From contig NZ_CP139195.1 of the NCBI RefSeq assembly GCF_034057115.1, positions 4,092,001-4,156,000 on the forward strand: a stretch of 64,000 nucleotides of DNA, in the 5' to 3' direction. A model generated the notes under the pieces. That model did no database searches and was not told where the DNA came from. It was given only the letters and a program-made list of their open reading frames with translations. Source of the stretch: Pseudomonas sp. AN-1. GTDB lineage: Bacteria; Pseudomonadota; Gammaproteobacteria; Pseudomonadales; Pseudomonadaceae. Positions 15,764 to 24,231 of the stretch are shown piece after piece. A program made the position numbers and the translations under genes. Each line of letters opens with the position of its first letter. Within the stretch, counting starts at the first letter, position 1.

Positions 15764-16770
15764 GCGATGCCCCCCATCTGTCCGGCTGGCGCTATCGCGC
15801 CGTCATCCTGTCGGTGATCCTCTCGGTGCTGGGATATCTAGGCTTTTCCCTGTGGAGCGGCTGGCAAGATGTCTGCACTGCCGTTGTCAAGGTGGGTGCA
15901 GTCGGCATCCTCATAGCCCTGCTGATGTCGCTGCTCAACTACGGCTTGCGTTTTCTGCGCTGGCAGCTCTATCTCAGGGTATTGGGGCATCCCGTCCCAT
16001 GGCGCCCCAGCCTGAGGATCTATCTGGCCGGCTTCGCCCTTACAACGACACCCGGCAAGGCTGGCGAAGCGCTGCGCGGGGTGCTGCTCAAGCCATGGGC
16101 GGTGCCTTATCCCAAGAGCTTTGCTGCCTTCTTCAGCGAGCGCCTTTCCGACCTGTTTGCCGTGGTGCTGCTTACTCTTTTCGGCCTGACGCTTTATCCG
16201 GACGCACGCCCGTTGATCGCGGTCGGCATTGCCCTCGTCGTCGGCACACTGCTCCTGCTGTCGCAACGCCAATTGATCACCTGGTTAGAAAGGCGAACCT
16301 CAATGCGGCCAGGCAAGATCATGGCGCTGGCCAGACACCTGCTGCAGATTCTGCTGGAAGCCCAGCGCTGCCACCATCCCGGCACACTGAGCATAGCCAT
16401 GCTGCTGAGCGTGATTGCCTGGGCAGCCGAGGCGCTGGCATTTCACTGGATACTGCTATGGATGGGCACGGATATCCCGCTGGTATTCGCGGTGTTCGTC
16501 TACGCACTAGCAATGCTGGGCGGGGCCCTCAGCTTCATGCCGGGAGGATTGGGGGGAGCCGAGGCGATCATGAGCGCCCTGCTGATCTGGAAAGGCATGC
16601 CCGCTGCCGATGCTGTCGCCGCGACCGTACTCATACGAGTGGCTACCCTGTGGTTTGCAGTCTGCATCGGGATGGGCATGCTCGCCCCCAGACCGTTGAA
16701 AGTCCCCTGTCCCCCCCCTTGGGCTCGCCACAACCGTAAGCGCCGAAGCCAACACAACCCTGACTTCTGA
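15760..16770 (+). CDS. LPG_synthase_TM / AglD-family membrane protein, candidate lipid-sugar flippase
   Basis: A 336-residue polytopic protein with about eight membrane helices, of the lysylphosphatidylglycerol synthase transmembrane-region family (MprF flippase domain, AglD). Typical motifs are NYGLRFLRWQLYLR, the TTTPGKAGEALRG loop, ERLSDLFAV and FMPGGLGGAEA. It starts at GTG 15760, overlapping the reductase stop (GTGA). The mycobacterial pathway needs the arabinose-lipid moved across the membrane, where a GtrA-type protein (Rv3789) has been proposed. This unrelated membrane protein may fill that step (inference). The C-terminal tail is basic (HNRKRRSQHN). Confidence 0.8.
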   Translation: MSDAPHLSGWRYRAVILSVILSVLGYLGFSLWSGWQDVCTAVVKVGAVGILIALLMSLLNYGLRFLRWQLYLRVLGHPVPWRPSLRIYLAGFALTTTPGKAGEALRGVLLKPWAVPYPKSFAAFFSERLSDLFAVVLLTLFGLTLYPDARPLIAVGIALVVGTLLLLSQRQLITWLERRTSMRPGKIMALARHLLQILLEAQRCHHPGTLSIAMLLSVIAWAAEALAFHWILLWMGTDIPLVFAVFVYALAMLGGALSFMPGGLGGAEAIMSALLIWKGMPAADAVAATVLIRVATLWFAVCIGMGMLAPRPLKVPCPPPWARHNRKRRSQHNPDF

Positions 16771-16959
16771 GAGCCTTTTGGATAGATGGCCCAAGGGGGG
16801 GCGTAGTGACTGGCCTTGAAGAGCCTGGATGCAATTCTTGGGACTGGCCCGCGGTGGCTTCGGTCTCTCGAGCGATTGCTCTGCTAGGCAGCTTCCGGCT
16901 TGCCCTGTCGCTCGCGGTCATGGCTTGATAGGTCTTCCTGCTTACTCGGAGCCACCAGC

Positions 16960-17442
16960 ATGCCCCCCCACCGCGCCGAACGCCTGCGCCACGCCATGCA
17001 CCGCCACGCTGATTCCCTCGGCAACCTCCTGGTCGAGGGTTTCCACTATCTGGCGCTGTTCGCCATCGGCGGGGCGGTGGCCTGGGCGGCGGGGCATACC
17101 TTCCTCGGCATGTTCGAACGCGGCCAGGCGACCATCGACGACATCCTGCTGCTGTTCATCTACCTCGAGCTGGGCGCGATGGTCGGCATCTACTTCAAGA
17201 CCAACCACATGCCGGTGCGCTTCCTGATCTACGTGTCGATCACCGCGCTGACCCGCCTGCTGATCGGCGACATCCAGCACACCCACAAGCCGAACATGGG
17301 CATCGTCATGGTCTGCGGGGCCATCCTGCTGCTGGCGCTGGCCAACCTGGTGGTGCGCTTCAGTTCGGCCAGGTTCCCGGCGGTGGAGACCTCGGGGCGC
17401 AAGGGCGGCGAAGCGCTCGAGAGCCATGGCGACCGGCCCTGA
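16960..17442 (+). CDS. PsiE-family phosphate-starvation-inducible membrane protein
   Basis: A 160-residue protein with four membrane helices (about 28-48, 68-80, 87-105 and 113-132). It matches the PsiE family: an FHYLALFAIGGAV first helix, LELGAMVGIYFKTNHMPVRFLIY in the middle, and ITALTRLLI. In E. coli psiE is induced by phosphate starvation, but its function is unknown. The ATG at 16960 follows CTCGGAG. It marks the return to GC-rich core-type sequence after the glycosylation block. The 189-base upstream gap contains no recognisable tRNA, repeat or terminator. Confidence 0.8.
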   Translation: MPPHRAERLRHAMHRHADSLGNLLVEGFHYLALFAIGGAVAWAAGHTFLGMFERGQATIDDILLLFIYLELGAMVGIYFKTNHMPVRFLIYVSITALTRLLIGDIQHTHKPNMGIVMVCGAILLLALANLVVRFSSARFPAVETSGRKGGEALESHGDRP

Positions 17443-17506
17443 GGGCGGCCATGGCGATGCCCGCTGGCTGCGCCGCAGGGTTGCGCGGCCTGGCGGCTGA
17501 CCCAGC

Positions 17507-17971
17507 CTACGGGCTGGCGAAGTGCCCGCGCAGCCGCTCGGCGCGGTATTCCAGGCTGCTGGCGCGGTAGCCCGGCCGCAGCGGCGGCAGCGGCAGGCAG
17601 TCGCGCCACTCGCTGCCGGGCAGCAGGCGGTGCAGGATGCGGTAGTGCGGGCTGTCGTAGCGGTCGTCGGCGAGATCGATGGTATCGCCGCTCTGGTAGG
17701 CGCCGATCCGCCAGGTCAGTTCGGCCAGCGGTCGCTCGCTGCCATTGCGCAGGCGGGCGCGCAGCGGGCGGTCGGCGGGGCAGCCGGCGTCCCACTGCAG
17801 GTCCAGCTCGAGGCGGTCGAGGCGCCCCTGTTCGCGCTGCTCCTGCCAGATCACGCCCAGCGCCACCAGGCCGAGGGCGAACAGCGCCAGCAGGTTGATC
17901 GGCACGGCGCGGGTCGGGTAGCGGACCAGCAGGACCAGCCAGGTGAGGACGATCAGGGCGCCGATCAGCAT
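17507..17971 (-). CDS. Small membrane protein of unknown function
   Basis: A 154-residue protein with two N-terminal membrane helices (about 1-18 and 25-42) and a soluble C-terminal domain. The latter has a GSERPLAELTWRIGAY strand pair and a late LPLPPLRPGY segment, giving an immunoglobulin-like beta pattern. Similar Pseudomonas proteins are sometimes annotated as multidrug transporters, which the topology does not support. It begins 19 bases after the yaaA stop and is probably co-transcribed with it. It converges on the PsiE gene. No function can be assigned. Confidence 0.7.
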   Translation of the reverse strand: MLIGALIVLTWLVLLVRYPTRAVPINLLALFALGLVALGVIWQEQREQGRLDRLELDLQWDAGCPADRPLRARLRNGSERPLAELTWRIGAYQSGDTIDLADDRYDSPHYRILHRLLPGSEWRDCLPLPPLRPGYRASSLEYRAERLRGHFASP

Positions 17972-17990
17972 GCGGGATTCCTCGCGGTGT

Positions 17991-18770
17991 TCAGTCCTCG
18001 GGATGGTCGCGCAGGAACACCAGCCGGTCCGCGCTCGACTGCGCCGCGGCGTAGCGGTAGCCGGCCAGGTCGAAGTCCTTGAGCGCCTCGGCATCCCGCA
18101 GGCGGTTCCTGATCACGTAGCGGGCCATCAGGCCGCGGGCCTTCTTGGCGTAGAAGCTGATGATCTTGTACTGGCCGTTCTTCAGGTCGCGGAATTCGGT
18201 GTCGATGACCCGGGCTGCGAGCGCCTGGCGCCTGACCGCGCCGAAGTATTCGTTGGAGGCGAGGTTGAGCAGGACGTCGTCGCCCTGTTCGGCCAGCGCC
18301 TGGTTAAGCCACTGGCTGATGCGTTCGCCCCAGAAGGCGTAGAGGTCCTTGCCGCGGGCGTTGGCGAGGCGGGTGCCCATCTCCAGGCGGTAGGGCTGCA
18401 TCAGGTCGAGCGGGCGCAGCACGCCGTAGAGGCCGGAGAGCATGCGCAGGTGGCGCTGGGCGAAGTCGAAGTCGCCCTCGTCGAAGCTGTCCGCATCCAG
18501 TCCGGTGTAGACGTCGCCCTTGAAGGCGAGCAGGGCCTGCTTGGCGTTCTCGGGGCTGAACGCGGGAGTCCACTGGGCGAAGCGTGCGGCGTTGAGGCCG
18601 GCGAGCTTGTCGGACAGGCCCATCAGCTCGGCGATCTGCGCCGGGGTCAGCTCGCGCAGCTGGGCGATCAGCTCGGCGGCGTGGTCGAGATGCTCGGGCA
18701 GGGTATGGCGCGCGGTCACCGGCGCGGTGGTGTAGTCGAGCGTCTTGGCGGGGGAAATCACCATCAGCAT
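17991..18770 (-). CDS. yaaA: Peroxide stress protein YaaA
   Basis: A 259-residue YaaA/DUF328 protein. In E. coli it limits intracellular free iron during hydrogen peroxide stress and binds DNA. Family signatures are the N-terminal [13 protein letters not shown], the central [12 protein letters not shown] followed by [15 protein letters not shown], and the C-terminal [13 protein letters not shown], with all conserved blocks in order. The start at 18770 gives the standard length. An alternative ATG two codons later is possible. The 258-base gap upstream, divergent from the PhoH-like gene, shows no clear element beyond likely promoters. Confidence 0.95.
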   Translation of the reverse strand: MLMVISPAKTLDYTTAPVTARHTLPEHLDHAAELIAQLRELTPAQIAELMGLSDKLAGLNAARFAQWTPAFSPENAKQALLAFKGDVYTGLDADSFDEGDFDFAQRHLRMLSGLYGVLRPLDLMQPYRLEMGTRLANARGKDLYAFWGERISQWLNQALAEQGDDVLLNLASNEYFGAVRRQALAARVIDTEFRDLKNGQYKIISFYAKKARGLMARYVIRNRLRDAEALKDFDLAGYRYAAAQSSADRLVFLRDHPED

Positions 18771-19028
18771 TGCAGCTCTCCTCTGGCTGTCGGGCGATTC
18801 TAGCAGTAGGCTCAGGGTGCGGGGTCCTCGCGGGTTGGCACGGGGGCCGGGCCGGTGGCTAGACTCAATGCAGAGGAGGTCGGTTCGGTGCAGTAACTTT
18901 GCGGTAATCGTTGGGACGCTATCTGGGAGACAGGCCGCCGCGCGACGCACGAGCGCGAGGGCGGCCCCTGAGGGCGGAGCGCCTGCGGGCATTCCGTCGC
19001 ATGACCGACAGGATCGAGGTGACCGACC

Positions 19029-20420
19029 ATGGACAAAAGCGCCAGCAAGACCACGCATCCCCGACTGTATGTGCTCGATACCAACGTCCTGATTCACGAC
19101 CCCAATGCCCTGCTGAATTTCGAGGAGCATCAGGTGGCCATCCCGATGACCGTGCTCGAGGAGCTCGATCATCTCAAGAGCGGCAAGCACGGCGTGGCCG
19201 CCGAGTGCCGCCAGGCGATCCGCCTGATCGACCAGTTGCTCGGCGAGGCGACGCCGCCGCAGGTCGAGCAGGGCGTGCCGATCCAGCGCGGCAAGAGTGC
19301 GCCGCGGGGCAGCCTGTCGATCCTCATGAGCCGCCTGGACACCAGCCTCAGCGGCCTGCCCGAACACCTCAACGACAACAAGATCATCAACCAGCTGGTG
19401 GAGCTGCAGGGCCGTCGCCCGGACGTCGAGGTGGTGCTGGTCAGCAAGGACATCAACATGCGCCTCAAGGCGCGCGCCTGCGGGGTGGCCGCCGAGGACT
19501 ACCACACCGACCAGTTGGTCGACGACGTGGCGCTGCTGCCGCGCGGCTACCACAGCTTCCCCGGCTCGTTCTGGCAGAAGGTCAGCAAGGTCGATACCCA
19601 CCAGGAGATCGGTCGCACCCTGCACCGCGTGCCGCTCAACGGCAACAGCCTGCCGAACATGCACGTCAACGAGTTCGTGGTCGACGAGCAGGGCTTCGTC
19701 GGCTGGGTCAAGGAGGTCGACAAGCGTCACCTGCTGCTGCTCGACCTGCACCAGGAGCCGCTGATGCACCAGGAGGCCTGGGGCCTGCGTCCGCGCGACA
19801 TCTACCAGGCGCTGGCGCTCTATGCGCTGCTCGATCCGGACATCCACCTGGTCAACCTGACCGGCGCCGCCGGCTCGGGCAAGACCATCCTCGCCCTGGC
19901 TGCGGCCATCGAGCAAACCATGGTCAGCAAGCGCTACCGGCGCATCATCGCCACCCGCAGCGTACAGGGGCTCGACGAGGACATCGGCTTCCTGCCGGGC
20001 ACCGAGGCGGAGAAGATGGAGCCCTGGCTGGGCGCCATCACCGACAACCTCGAGGCGCTGCACATGGACGACGAGAGCACCCACGGCAGCGTCGACTACA
20101 TCCTCCAGCGCGTGCCGCTGCAGTTCAAGTCGCTCAACTACATCCGCGGGCGCAGCTTCCAGCAGAGCCTGATCCTCATCGACGAGTGCCAGAACCTCAC
20201 GCCGCACCAGATGAAGACCATCATCACCCGCGCCGGCAACGGCTCCAAGGTGATCTGCCTGGGCAACCTGGCGCAGATCGACACGCCCTACCTGTCGGCG
20301 ACCAGTTCCGGGCTGACCTACCTGACCGAGCGCTTCAAGGACTTCCCCCACGGCGTGCACATCACCCTGCAGGGCGTGCCGCGCTCGCTGCTGGCGGAGT
20401 ATGCGGAGGCGCATCTGTAG
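19029..20420 (+). CDS. PIN-PhoH ATPase (PhoH2-type RNA helicase/ribonuclease)
   Basis: A 463-residue two-domain protein. The N-terminal PIN nuclease domain (about 10-150) has the first acidic motif [11 protein letters not shown] (Asp17) and VLEELDHLK. The C-terminal PhoH ATPase has Walker A GAAGSGKT (about 278-285), Walker [11 protein letters not shown] and the following [13 protein letters not shown]. PhoH2-type proteins are ATP-dependent RNA-unwinding ribonucleases; in mycobacteria they pair with an antitoxin-like PhoAT. No antitoxin gene is seen here: the upstream 258 bases are divergent to yaaA and hold no small gene in good context. Confidence 0.92.
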   Translation: MDKSASKTTHPRLYVLDTNVLIHDPNALLNFEEHQVAIPMTVLEELDHLKSGKHGVAAECRQAIRLIDQLLGEATPPQVEQGVPIQRGKSAPRGSLSILMSRLDTSLSGLPEHLNDNKIINQLVELQGRRPDVEVVLVSKDINMRLKARACGVAAEDYHTDQLVDDVALLPRGYHSFPGSFWQKVSKVDTHQEIGRTLHRVPLNGNSLPNMHVNEFVVDEQGFVGWVKEVDKRHLLLLDLHQEPLMHQEAWGLRPRDIYQALALYALLDPDIHLVNLTGAAGSGKTILALAAAIEQTMVSKRYRRIIATRSVQGLDEDIGFLPGTEAEKMEPWLGAITDNLEALHMDDESTHGSVDYILQRVPLQFKSLNYIRGRSFQQSLILIDECQNLTPHQMKTIITRAGNGSKVICLGNLAQIDTPYLSATSSGLTYLTERFKDFPHGVHITLQGVPRSLLAEYAEAHL

Positions 20421-20479
20421 CGTACAGGGGCACGGCGGCGCCTGTCCGGGCGCCGTCGGCGAATGAATTCGCCCCTACG
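20421..20479. repeat. REP-like imperfect palindrome at a convergent gene junction
   Basis: Fifty-nine bases between the convergent PhoH-like and SIMPL genes form a nested imperfect palindrome. The outer arms are CGTA..GGGGC and GCCCCTACG; the inner arms are CGGCGGCGCC (20433-20442) and GGCGCCGTCG (20449-20458) with one mismatch. A further palindromic GGCGAATGAATTCGCC lies at 20458-20473. The GTAGGGGCGAATTCATTCGCC string on the minus strand is a common extragenic motif in environmental Pseudomonas. It could serve as a bidirectional terminator. Confidence 0.65.
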
Positions 20480-20485
20480 CGAGCA

Positions 20486-21196
20486 TCAGGGCAGCTGCAC
20501 CTCGATCACGCCGTCGGCATTGACCGTCAGCTCGCTGGAGCCGGCTTCGATCTCCGGCGCCGGCGCGCTGTCCATGCTCATCGTCTTGGCCGCCATACTG
20601 CGCAGCAGCGGCGGGCGCGGGCCGCCGCCGGCGTTGAGGTCGAGGCGCACCACGCGGTAGCTGCGTGCGCCCATGGCTTCGCTGACCAGTTGGGCGCGAG
20701 CCTTGAAGGCGGCCACGGCTTCCTGGAGCAACTGGTCCTCGCTGCGCTTGCGGCTGTCCGTCGACAGGCTGAAGTGCATGTCGGCCATCTGCAGCTCGTC
20801 GAGCAGCCCGGCGCTGAGCTGGGCGAGGGTGGCGAAGTCGGCGCTGTCCAGGCGCAGCTCGGCGCGCTCGCGCCAGGCGACGATCTTGCGGCCCTTGTCG
20901 TCGTAGACCGGGCTGCTGTGCCGGCTGCCCAGGCTGACCTCCACGCCCTTGGCGGCGCGGGCGCGCTGCACGGCGCGGTTGAGCGTCTCGGTGGTCTGCG
21001 CCGACAGTCTGGCCGGGTCGCTGTGCTGGGCTTCGCTGTAGAGCAGCACGTGCATGCGGTCGTGGGCCACCTCGCGGTTGACCTCGGCACGCAGGCCGAT
21101 CTGGTTGTAGCGCGGCTCCTCGGCCTGGGCCGGTGGCAGCAGCCACAGGCCGGCGGCGAGGGCGAGCAGGGGAGTGCAGCGGGAAAGTGCGGGCAT
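20486..21196 (-). CDS. SIMPL-domain (DUF541) periplasmic protein
   Basis: A 236-residue exported protein. Residues 1-25 form a Sec signal peptide (LLALAAGLWLLPPAQA, cleaved before EEPRYNQ). The rest is a SIMPL/DUF541 domain: an N-terminal strand VNREVAHDRMHVLLYSEA and a central FATLAQLSAGLLDELQMADMHF, followed by EAVAAFKARAQLVSEAMGA. Members such as E. coli YggE are periplasmic or envelope proteins linked to oxidative stress, with unclear biochemistry. The position next to roxSR matches P. aeruginosa synteny. The 154 bases upstream form the divergent promoter region with roxS. Confidence 0.88.
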   Translation of the reverse strand: MPALSRCTPLLALAAGLWLLPPAQAEEPRYNQIGLRAEVNREVAHDRMHVLLYSEAQHSDPARLSAQTTETLNRAVQRARAAKGVEVSLGSRHSSPVYDDKGRKIVAWRERAELRLDSADFATLAQLSAGLLDELQMADMHFSLSTDSRKRSEDQLLQEAVAAFKARAQLVSEAMGARSYRVVRLDLNAGGGPRPPLLRSMAAKTMSMDSAPAPEIEAGSSELTVNADGVIEVQLP

Positions 21197-21350
21197 CGGG
21201 GGACTCCTGTCGGTTCGGCCGGCGGGGACGCCGGTCGTCCAGCTGTGACTGAGCGCGGCCGGGCGGGTTCCCGGCGCGCTCGCGTGCCCATTTGCCGCAG
21301 CCGGGCGAGGGGCAATCTGGTTATACTCCGCGAAGTTTCCGGAATATTCC

Positions 21351-22616
21351 ATGCAAGCGCCCGTCCAGTTACTCTCCGCCAGCCTGCAGAACCTCGGTCG
21401 GCTGGTCCTCATCCGCCTGCTCGTGCTGGCCGCCCAGGCCGGTTCGGTGGGCTTCGCCTGGTGGTCCGACCGCCTGCCGCTGCCGTGGACGGAGCTGGGC
21501 ATCACCCTCGCCGTCTCCGGCCTGCTGAGCATCTTCACTGCCCTGCGCCTGCGTGCCTCCTGGCCGGTCACCGAGCTGGAGTACGCGGTGCAGCTGGGTT
21601 GCGACCTGGTGATCCACAGCGTGCTGCTGTACTACACCGGCGGTTCGAGCAACCCCTTCGTCTCCTACTACCTGGTGCCGCTGACCATCGCCGCGGCGAC
21701 CCTGCCCTGGCTGCACACCCTGTCGCTGGCCGGCCTGGCGCTGGCCAGCTACACCCTGCTGCTGTTCTGGTCGCATCCGCTGGACATCCCCGCCGAGCCG
21801 CGGGAGACCCTGCTGGTCTACGGCATGTGGCTGAGCTTCGCCCTGGCCGCCGGGCTGATCACTTTCTTCGTCGCCAAGATGGCCGAGGAGCTGCGCGGCC
21901 AGGAGCAGCTGCGCGCCCAGCGCCGCGAGGAAGGCATGCGCGACCAGCAGCTGCTCGCCGTGGCCACCCAGGCCGCCGGCGCCGCCCACGAGCTGGGCAC
22001 GCCGCTGGCGACCATGAGCGTGCTGCTCAAGGAGCTGCGCCAGGAGCACCGCGACCAGCCGGCGCTGCAGGAGGACCTGGCCCTGCTGCAGGAGCAGGTC
22101 AGGCTGTGCAAGGACACCCTACAGCAACTGGTGCGCGCCGCCGAGGCCGAGCGCCGCCAGTCGATCGTCGAGCAGACCGTCAGCGAGTGGCTGGAGGCGG
22201 TGCTGCGCCGCTGGCACCTGATGCGCCCGGAAGCCACCTACCGCTACCAGTGCCTGGGCGTCGGTGCGCCGCCGCGGCTGATGCCGCCGACCGACCTCAG
22301 CCAGGCGCTGCTCAACCTGCTCAACAACGCCGCCGACGCCTGTCCGGAGAATCTCGACATCCGCCTGGACTGGGACGCGCGGGAGATCTGCCTGAGCATC
22401 CGCGATCACGGCGTCGGCGTGCCGCTGGCCATCGCCGAGCAGCTCGGCAAGCCGTTCTTCACCACCAAGGGCAAGGGCGGCAAGGGCTTCGGCCTCGGTC
22501 TGTTCCTCAGTCAGGCCAGCGTCACCCGACTCGGTGGTACAGTGAAGCTCTACAACCACGAAGAGGGCGGCACGCTGACCGAGTTGCGACTGCCGCGCAA
22601 TTACGGCGTCGCCTGA
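21351..22616 (+). CDS. roxS: Redox-responsive sensor histidine kinase RoxS (RegB/PrrB family)
   Basis: A 421-residue kinase with six N-terminal membrane helices, an H-box and an HATPase domain. RegB-family hallmarks are intact: the quinone-sensing loop TGGSSNPF (96-103), the phospho-acceptor His213 in AAHELGTPLATM, and Cys253 (VRLCKDTL), which corresponds to the redox-active cysteine of RegB. The ATP-binding N-box (LLNLLNNAADACPE) and G-box (GKGFGLGLFLS) are present. In Pseudomonas RoxSR controls terminal oxidases such as the cyanide-insensitive oxidase. A possible -10 (TATACT, 21322-21327) lies just upstream. It is followed after 30 bases by roxR. Confidence 0.93.
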   Translation: MQAPVQLLSASLQNLGRLVLIRLLVLAAQAGSVGFAWWSDRLPLPWTELGITLAVSGLLSIFTALRLRASWPVTELEYAVQLGCDLVIHSVLLYYTGGSSNPFVSYYLVPLTIAAATLPWLHTLSLAGLALASYTLLLFWSHPLDIPAEPRETLLVYGMWLSFALAAGLITFFVAKMAEELRGQEQLRAQRREEGMRDQQLLAVATQAAGAAHELGTPLATMSVLLKELRQEHRDQPALQEDLALLQEQVRLCKDTLQQLVRAAEAERRQSIVEQTVSEWLEAVLRRWHLMRPEATYRYQCLGVGAPPRLMPPTDLSQALLNLLNNAADACPENLDIRLDWDAREICLSIRDHGVGVPLAIAEQLGKPFFTTKGKGGKGFGLGLFLSQASVTRLGGTVKLYNHEEGGTLTELRLPRNYGVA

Positions 22617-22646
22617 GCGCCGGTTCTGCCTTGTGCGAGGAATGAA

Positions 22647-23207
22647 ATGAGCGAAGAAGTCCTGTTCGATGCGGAGGAACAGCCGCACCTGCTGTTGGTG
22701 GACGACGACGAGACCTTCACCCGCGTGCTGGCGCGGGCCATGAGCCGCCGCGGCCTGCGCGTGTCGGTGGCCAACTCGGCCGACGCGGGTCTGGCCCTGG
22801 CCGAGCGCGACACGCCCGACTATGCGGTGCTCGACCTGAAGATGGACGGCGATTCCGGCCTGGTGCTGCTGCCCAAGCTGCTGGCGCTGGACAGCGAGAT
22901 GCGCGTGGTGATCCTCACCGGCTACTCGAGCATCGCCACCGCGGTGGAGGCGATCAAGCGCGGCGCCTGCAATTACCTGTGCAAGCCGGCCGATGCCGAC
23001 GACGTGCTGGCCGCGTTGCTCTCCGAGCATGCCGACCTCGATAGTCTGGTGCCGGACAACCCGATGTCGGTGGACCGCCTGCAGTGGGAGCACATCCAGC
23101 GCGTGCTGGCCGAGCACGACGGCAACATCTCCGCCACCGCCCGCGCCCTCGGCATGCACCGCCGTACCCTGCAGCGCAAGCTGCAGAAACGCCCCGTGCG
23201 GCGCTGA
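22647..23207 (+). CDS. roxR: Response regulator RoxR (RegA/PrrA family)
   Basis: A 186-residue regulator. The receiver domain has the acidic pocket LLVDDDE, the phospho-acceptor Asp63 (VLDLKMDGDSG), the conserved Thr in VVILTGYSS and the Lys in YLCKPA. A short linker leads to a Fis-type helix-turn-helix (ISATARALGMHRRTLQRKLQ, about 160-179). It is the partner of RoxS and probably in one operon with it. A GCGAGGAATGAA ribosome-binding region precedes the ATG. Confidence 0.95.
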   Translation: MSEEVLFDAEEQPHLLLVDDDETFTRVLARAMSRRGLRVSVANSADAGLALAERDTPDYAVLDLKMDGDSGLVLLPKLLALDSEMRVVILTGYSSIATAVEAIKRGACNYLCKPADADDVLAALLSEHADLDSLVPDNPMSVDRLQWEHIQRVLAEHDGNISATARALGMHRRTLQRKLQKRPVRR

Positions 23208-23288
23208 GGGCGCTGCGGCCCGATAGCGGGAAAGCCTTTCCGCTACGGGCCGGTTAACATGGGCGCCCCTCGCTGCCCCGGGCGCCCC

Positions 23289-24230
23289 ATGCTCTCGCTG
23301 TTCCTGCAGACCCTGTCCGTCACGCTGCCGGTATTCGCCATGCTGTTCCTCGGCGTGCTGCTCAAGCGTTTCGGCCAGATCGACGACCGCTTCATCCACA
23401 GCGCCAGCGGCCTGGTGTTCAACGTCAGCATGCCGGTCATGCTGTTCCTCGCCATTCTCCACGCCGACCTCGAGGCGGCGCTGCAGCCGGCGCTGCTCGG
23501 CTACTTCGCCCTGGCCACCCTGGTGGGGTTCGCGCTCGCCTGGGGCTGGGCGCTGTGGCGCTGCCCGCGCGCCGAGCGCGGCGTCTACGTGCAGGGGGCG
23601 TTCCGCGGCAACAACGGCATCGTCGGCCTGGCGCTGGCCACCAGCCTGTACGGCGACTACGGCCTGTCGCTGGGCGGGGTGCTCGGCGGGCTGGTGATCC
23701 TGCTCTACAACAGCCTCGCCGTGCTGGTGCTGGAGGTCTACAACCCCGACAGCCGGACCAGCCTCTGGAAGATCCTCAGGGGCATCCTGCGCAATCCGCT
23801 GATCCTCGGCGTGCTGGCGGCGATGCCCTTTGCCTGGTGGCAGCTGCGCCTGCCGGTCTGGCTGACCACCTCGGGCGAATACCTCGCCCGGCTGGCCCTG
23901 CCGCTGGCGCTGATCTGCATCGGCGGCACCCTGTCGCTGGCCTCGCTGCGTGCCAGCAGCGGCCTGGCGCTGAGTGCCAGCCTGATGAAGATGCTCTGGC
24001 TGCCGGCGCTGGCCACCGCCGGCGCCTGGGCGTGCGGCTTCCGCCAGGCCGAGCTGGGCATCCTGTTCCTGTTCTTCGCCAGCCCGACGGCGGCGGCCAG
24101 TTTCGTCATGGCCCGCGCCGCCGGTGCCAACCACCAGCTGGCGGCGGCGATCATCGTGATCACCACCCTGCTGGCGGTGCTGACCACCAACCTCGGCCTG
24201 TTCGTGCTGCAGTGGGGCGGCTGGATCTGA
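23289..24230 (+). CDS. AEC-family (auxin efflux carrier-like) transporter
   Basis: A 313-residue membrane protein with about ten helices arranged as two five-helix repeats. It matches the AEC/Mem_trans family: an N-terminal TLPVFAMLFLGVLLKRFG, the FRGNNGIVGLALATSLYGD segment, and a C-terminal FFASPTAAASFVMARAAGAN. The substrate is unknown; bacterial relatives export organic acids such as malate. The ATG at 23289 is preferred because it starts just before the first helix; an in-frame ATG at 23259 would add ten residues. The stop is one base from the end of the convergent antiporter gene. Confidence 0.88.
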   Translation: MLSLFLQTLSVTLPVFAMLFLGVLLKRFGQIDDRFIHSASGLVFNVSMPVMLFLAILHADLEAALQPALLGYFALATLVGFALAWGWALWRCPRAERGVYVQGAFRGNNGIVGLALATSLYGDYGLSLGGVLGGLVILLYNSLAVLVLEVYNPDSRTSLWKILRGILRNPLILGVLAAMPFAWWQLRLPVWLTTSGEYLARLALPLALICIGGTLSLASLRASSGLALSASLMKMLWLPALATAGAWACGFRQAELGILFLFFASPTAAASFVMARAAGANHQLAAAIIVITTLLAVLTTNLGLFVLQWGGWI

Positions 24231-24231
24231 G

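Larger units (their letters stand above)
8447..16770 (+). other. Accessory block: pilin glycosylation with a polyprenyl-arabinofuranose donor pathway
   Basis: Six co-oriented genes lie between pilA and the core genes resuming at 16960: two GT-C glycosyltransferases, a HAD-UbiA fusion, DprE1-like and DprE2-like enzymes, and a flippase-like membrane protein. The last four overlap by 4 bases at each junction. Base composition is visibly lower in GC than the flanks. The first two genes are rich in G and T on the coding strand, the last four rich in A and C. No transposase, integrase or tRNA borders the block. The island interpretation is inferred from content and composition. Confidence 0.75.

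Noticed and set aside
16771-16959. Possible tRNA-Thr gene next to the pilin block
   Set aside because: No cloverleaf, T-arm GGTTCGAATC-like motif or CCA end could be found on either strand.
19029-20420. PhoH-like gene as part of a toxin-antitoxin pair
   Set aside because: No small antitoxin-like gene precedes it; the gene upstream is the divergent yaaA.
18911-22645. 1244-codon open frame on the plus strand
   Set aside because: It overlaps the PhoH-like gene, the SIMPL gene and roxS in other frames; the translation is a low-complexity Arg/Ala/Gly-rich shadow.
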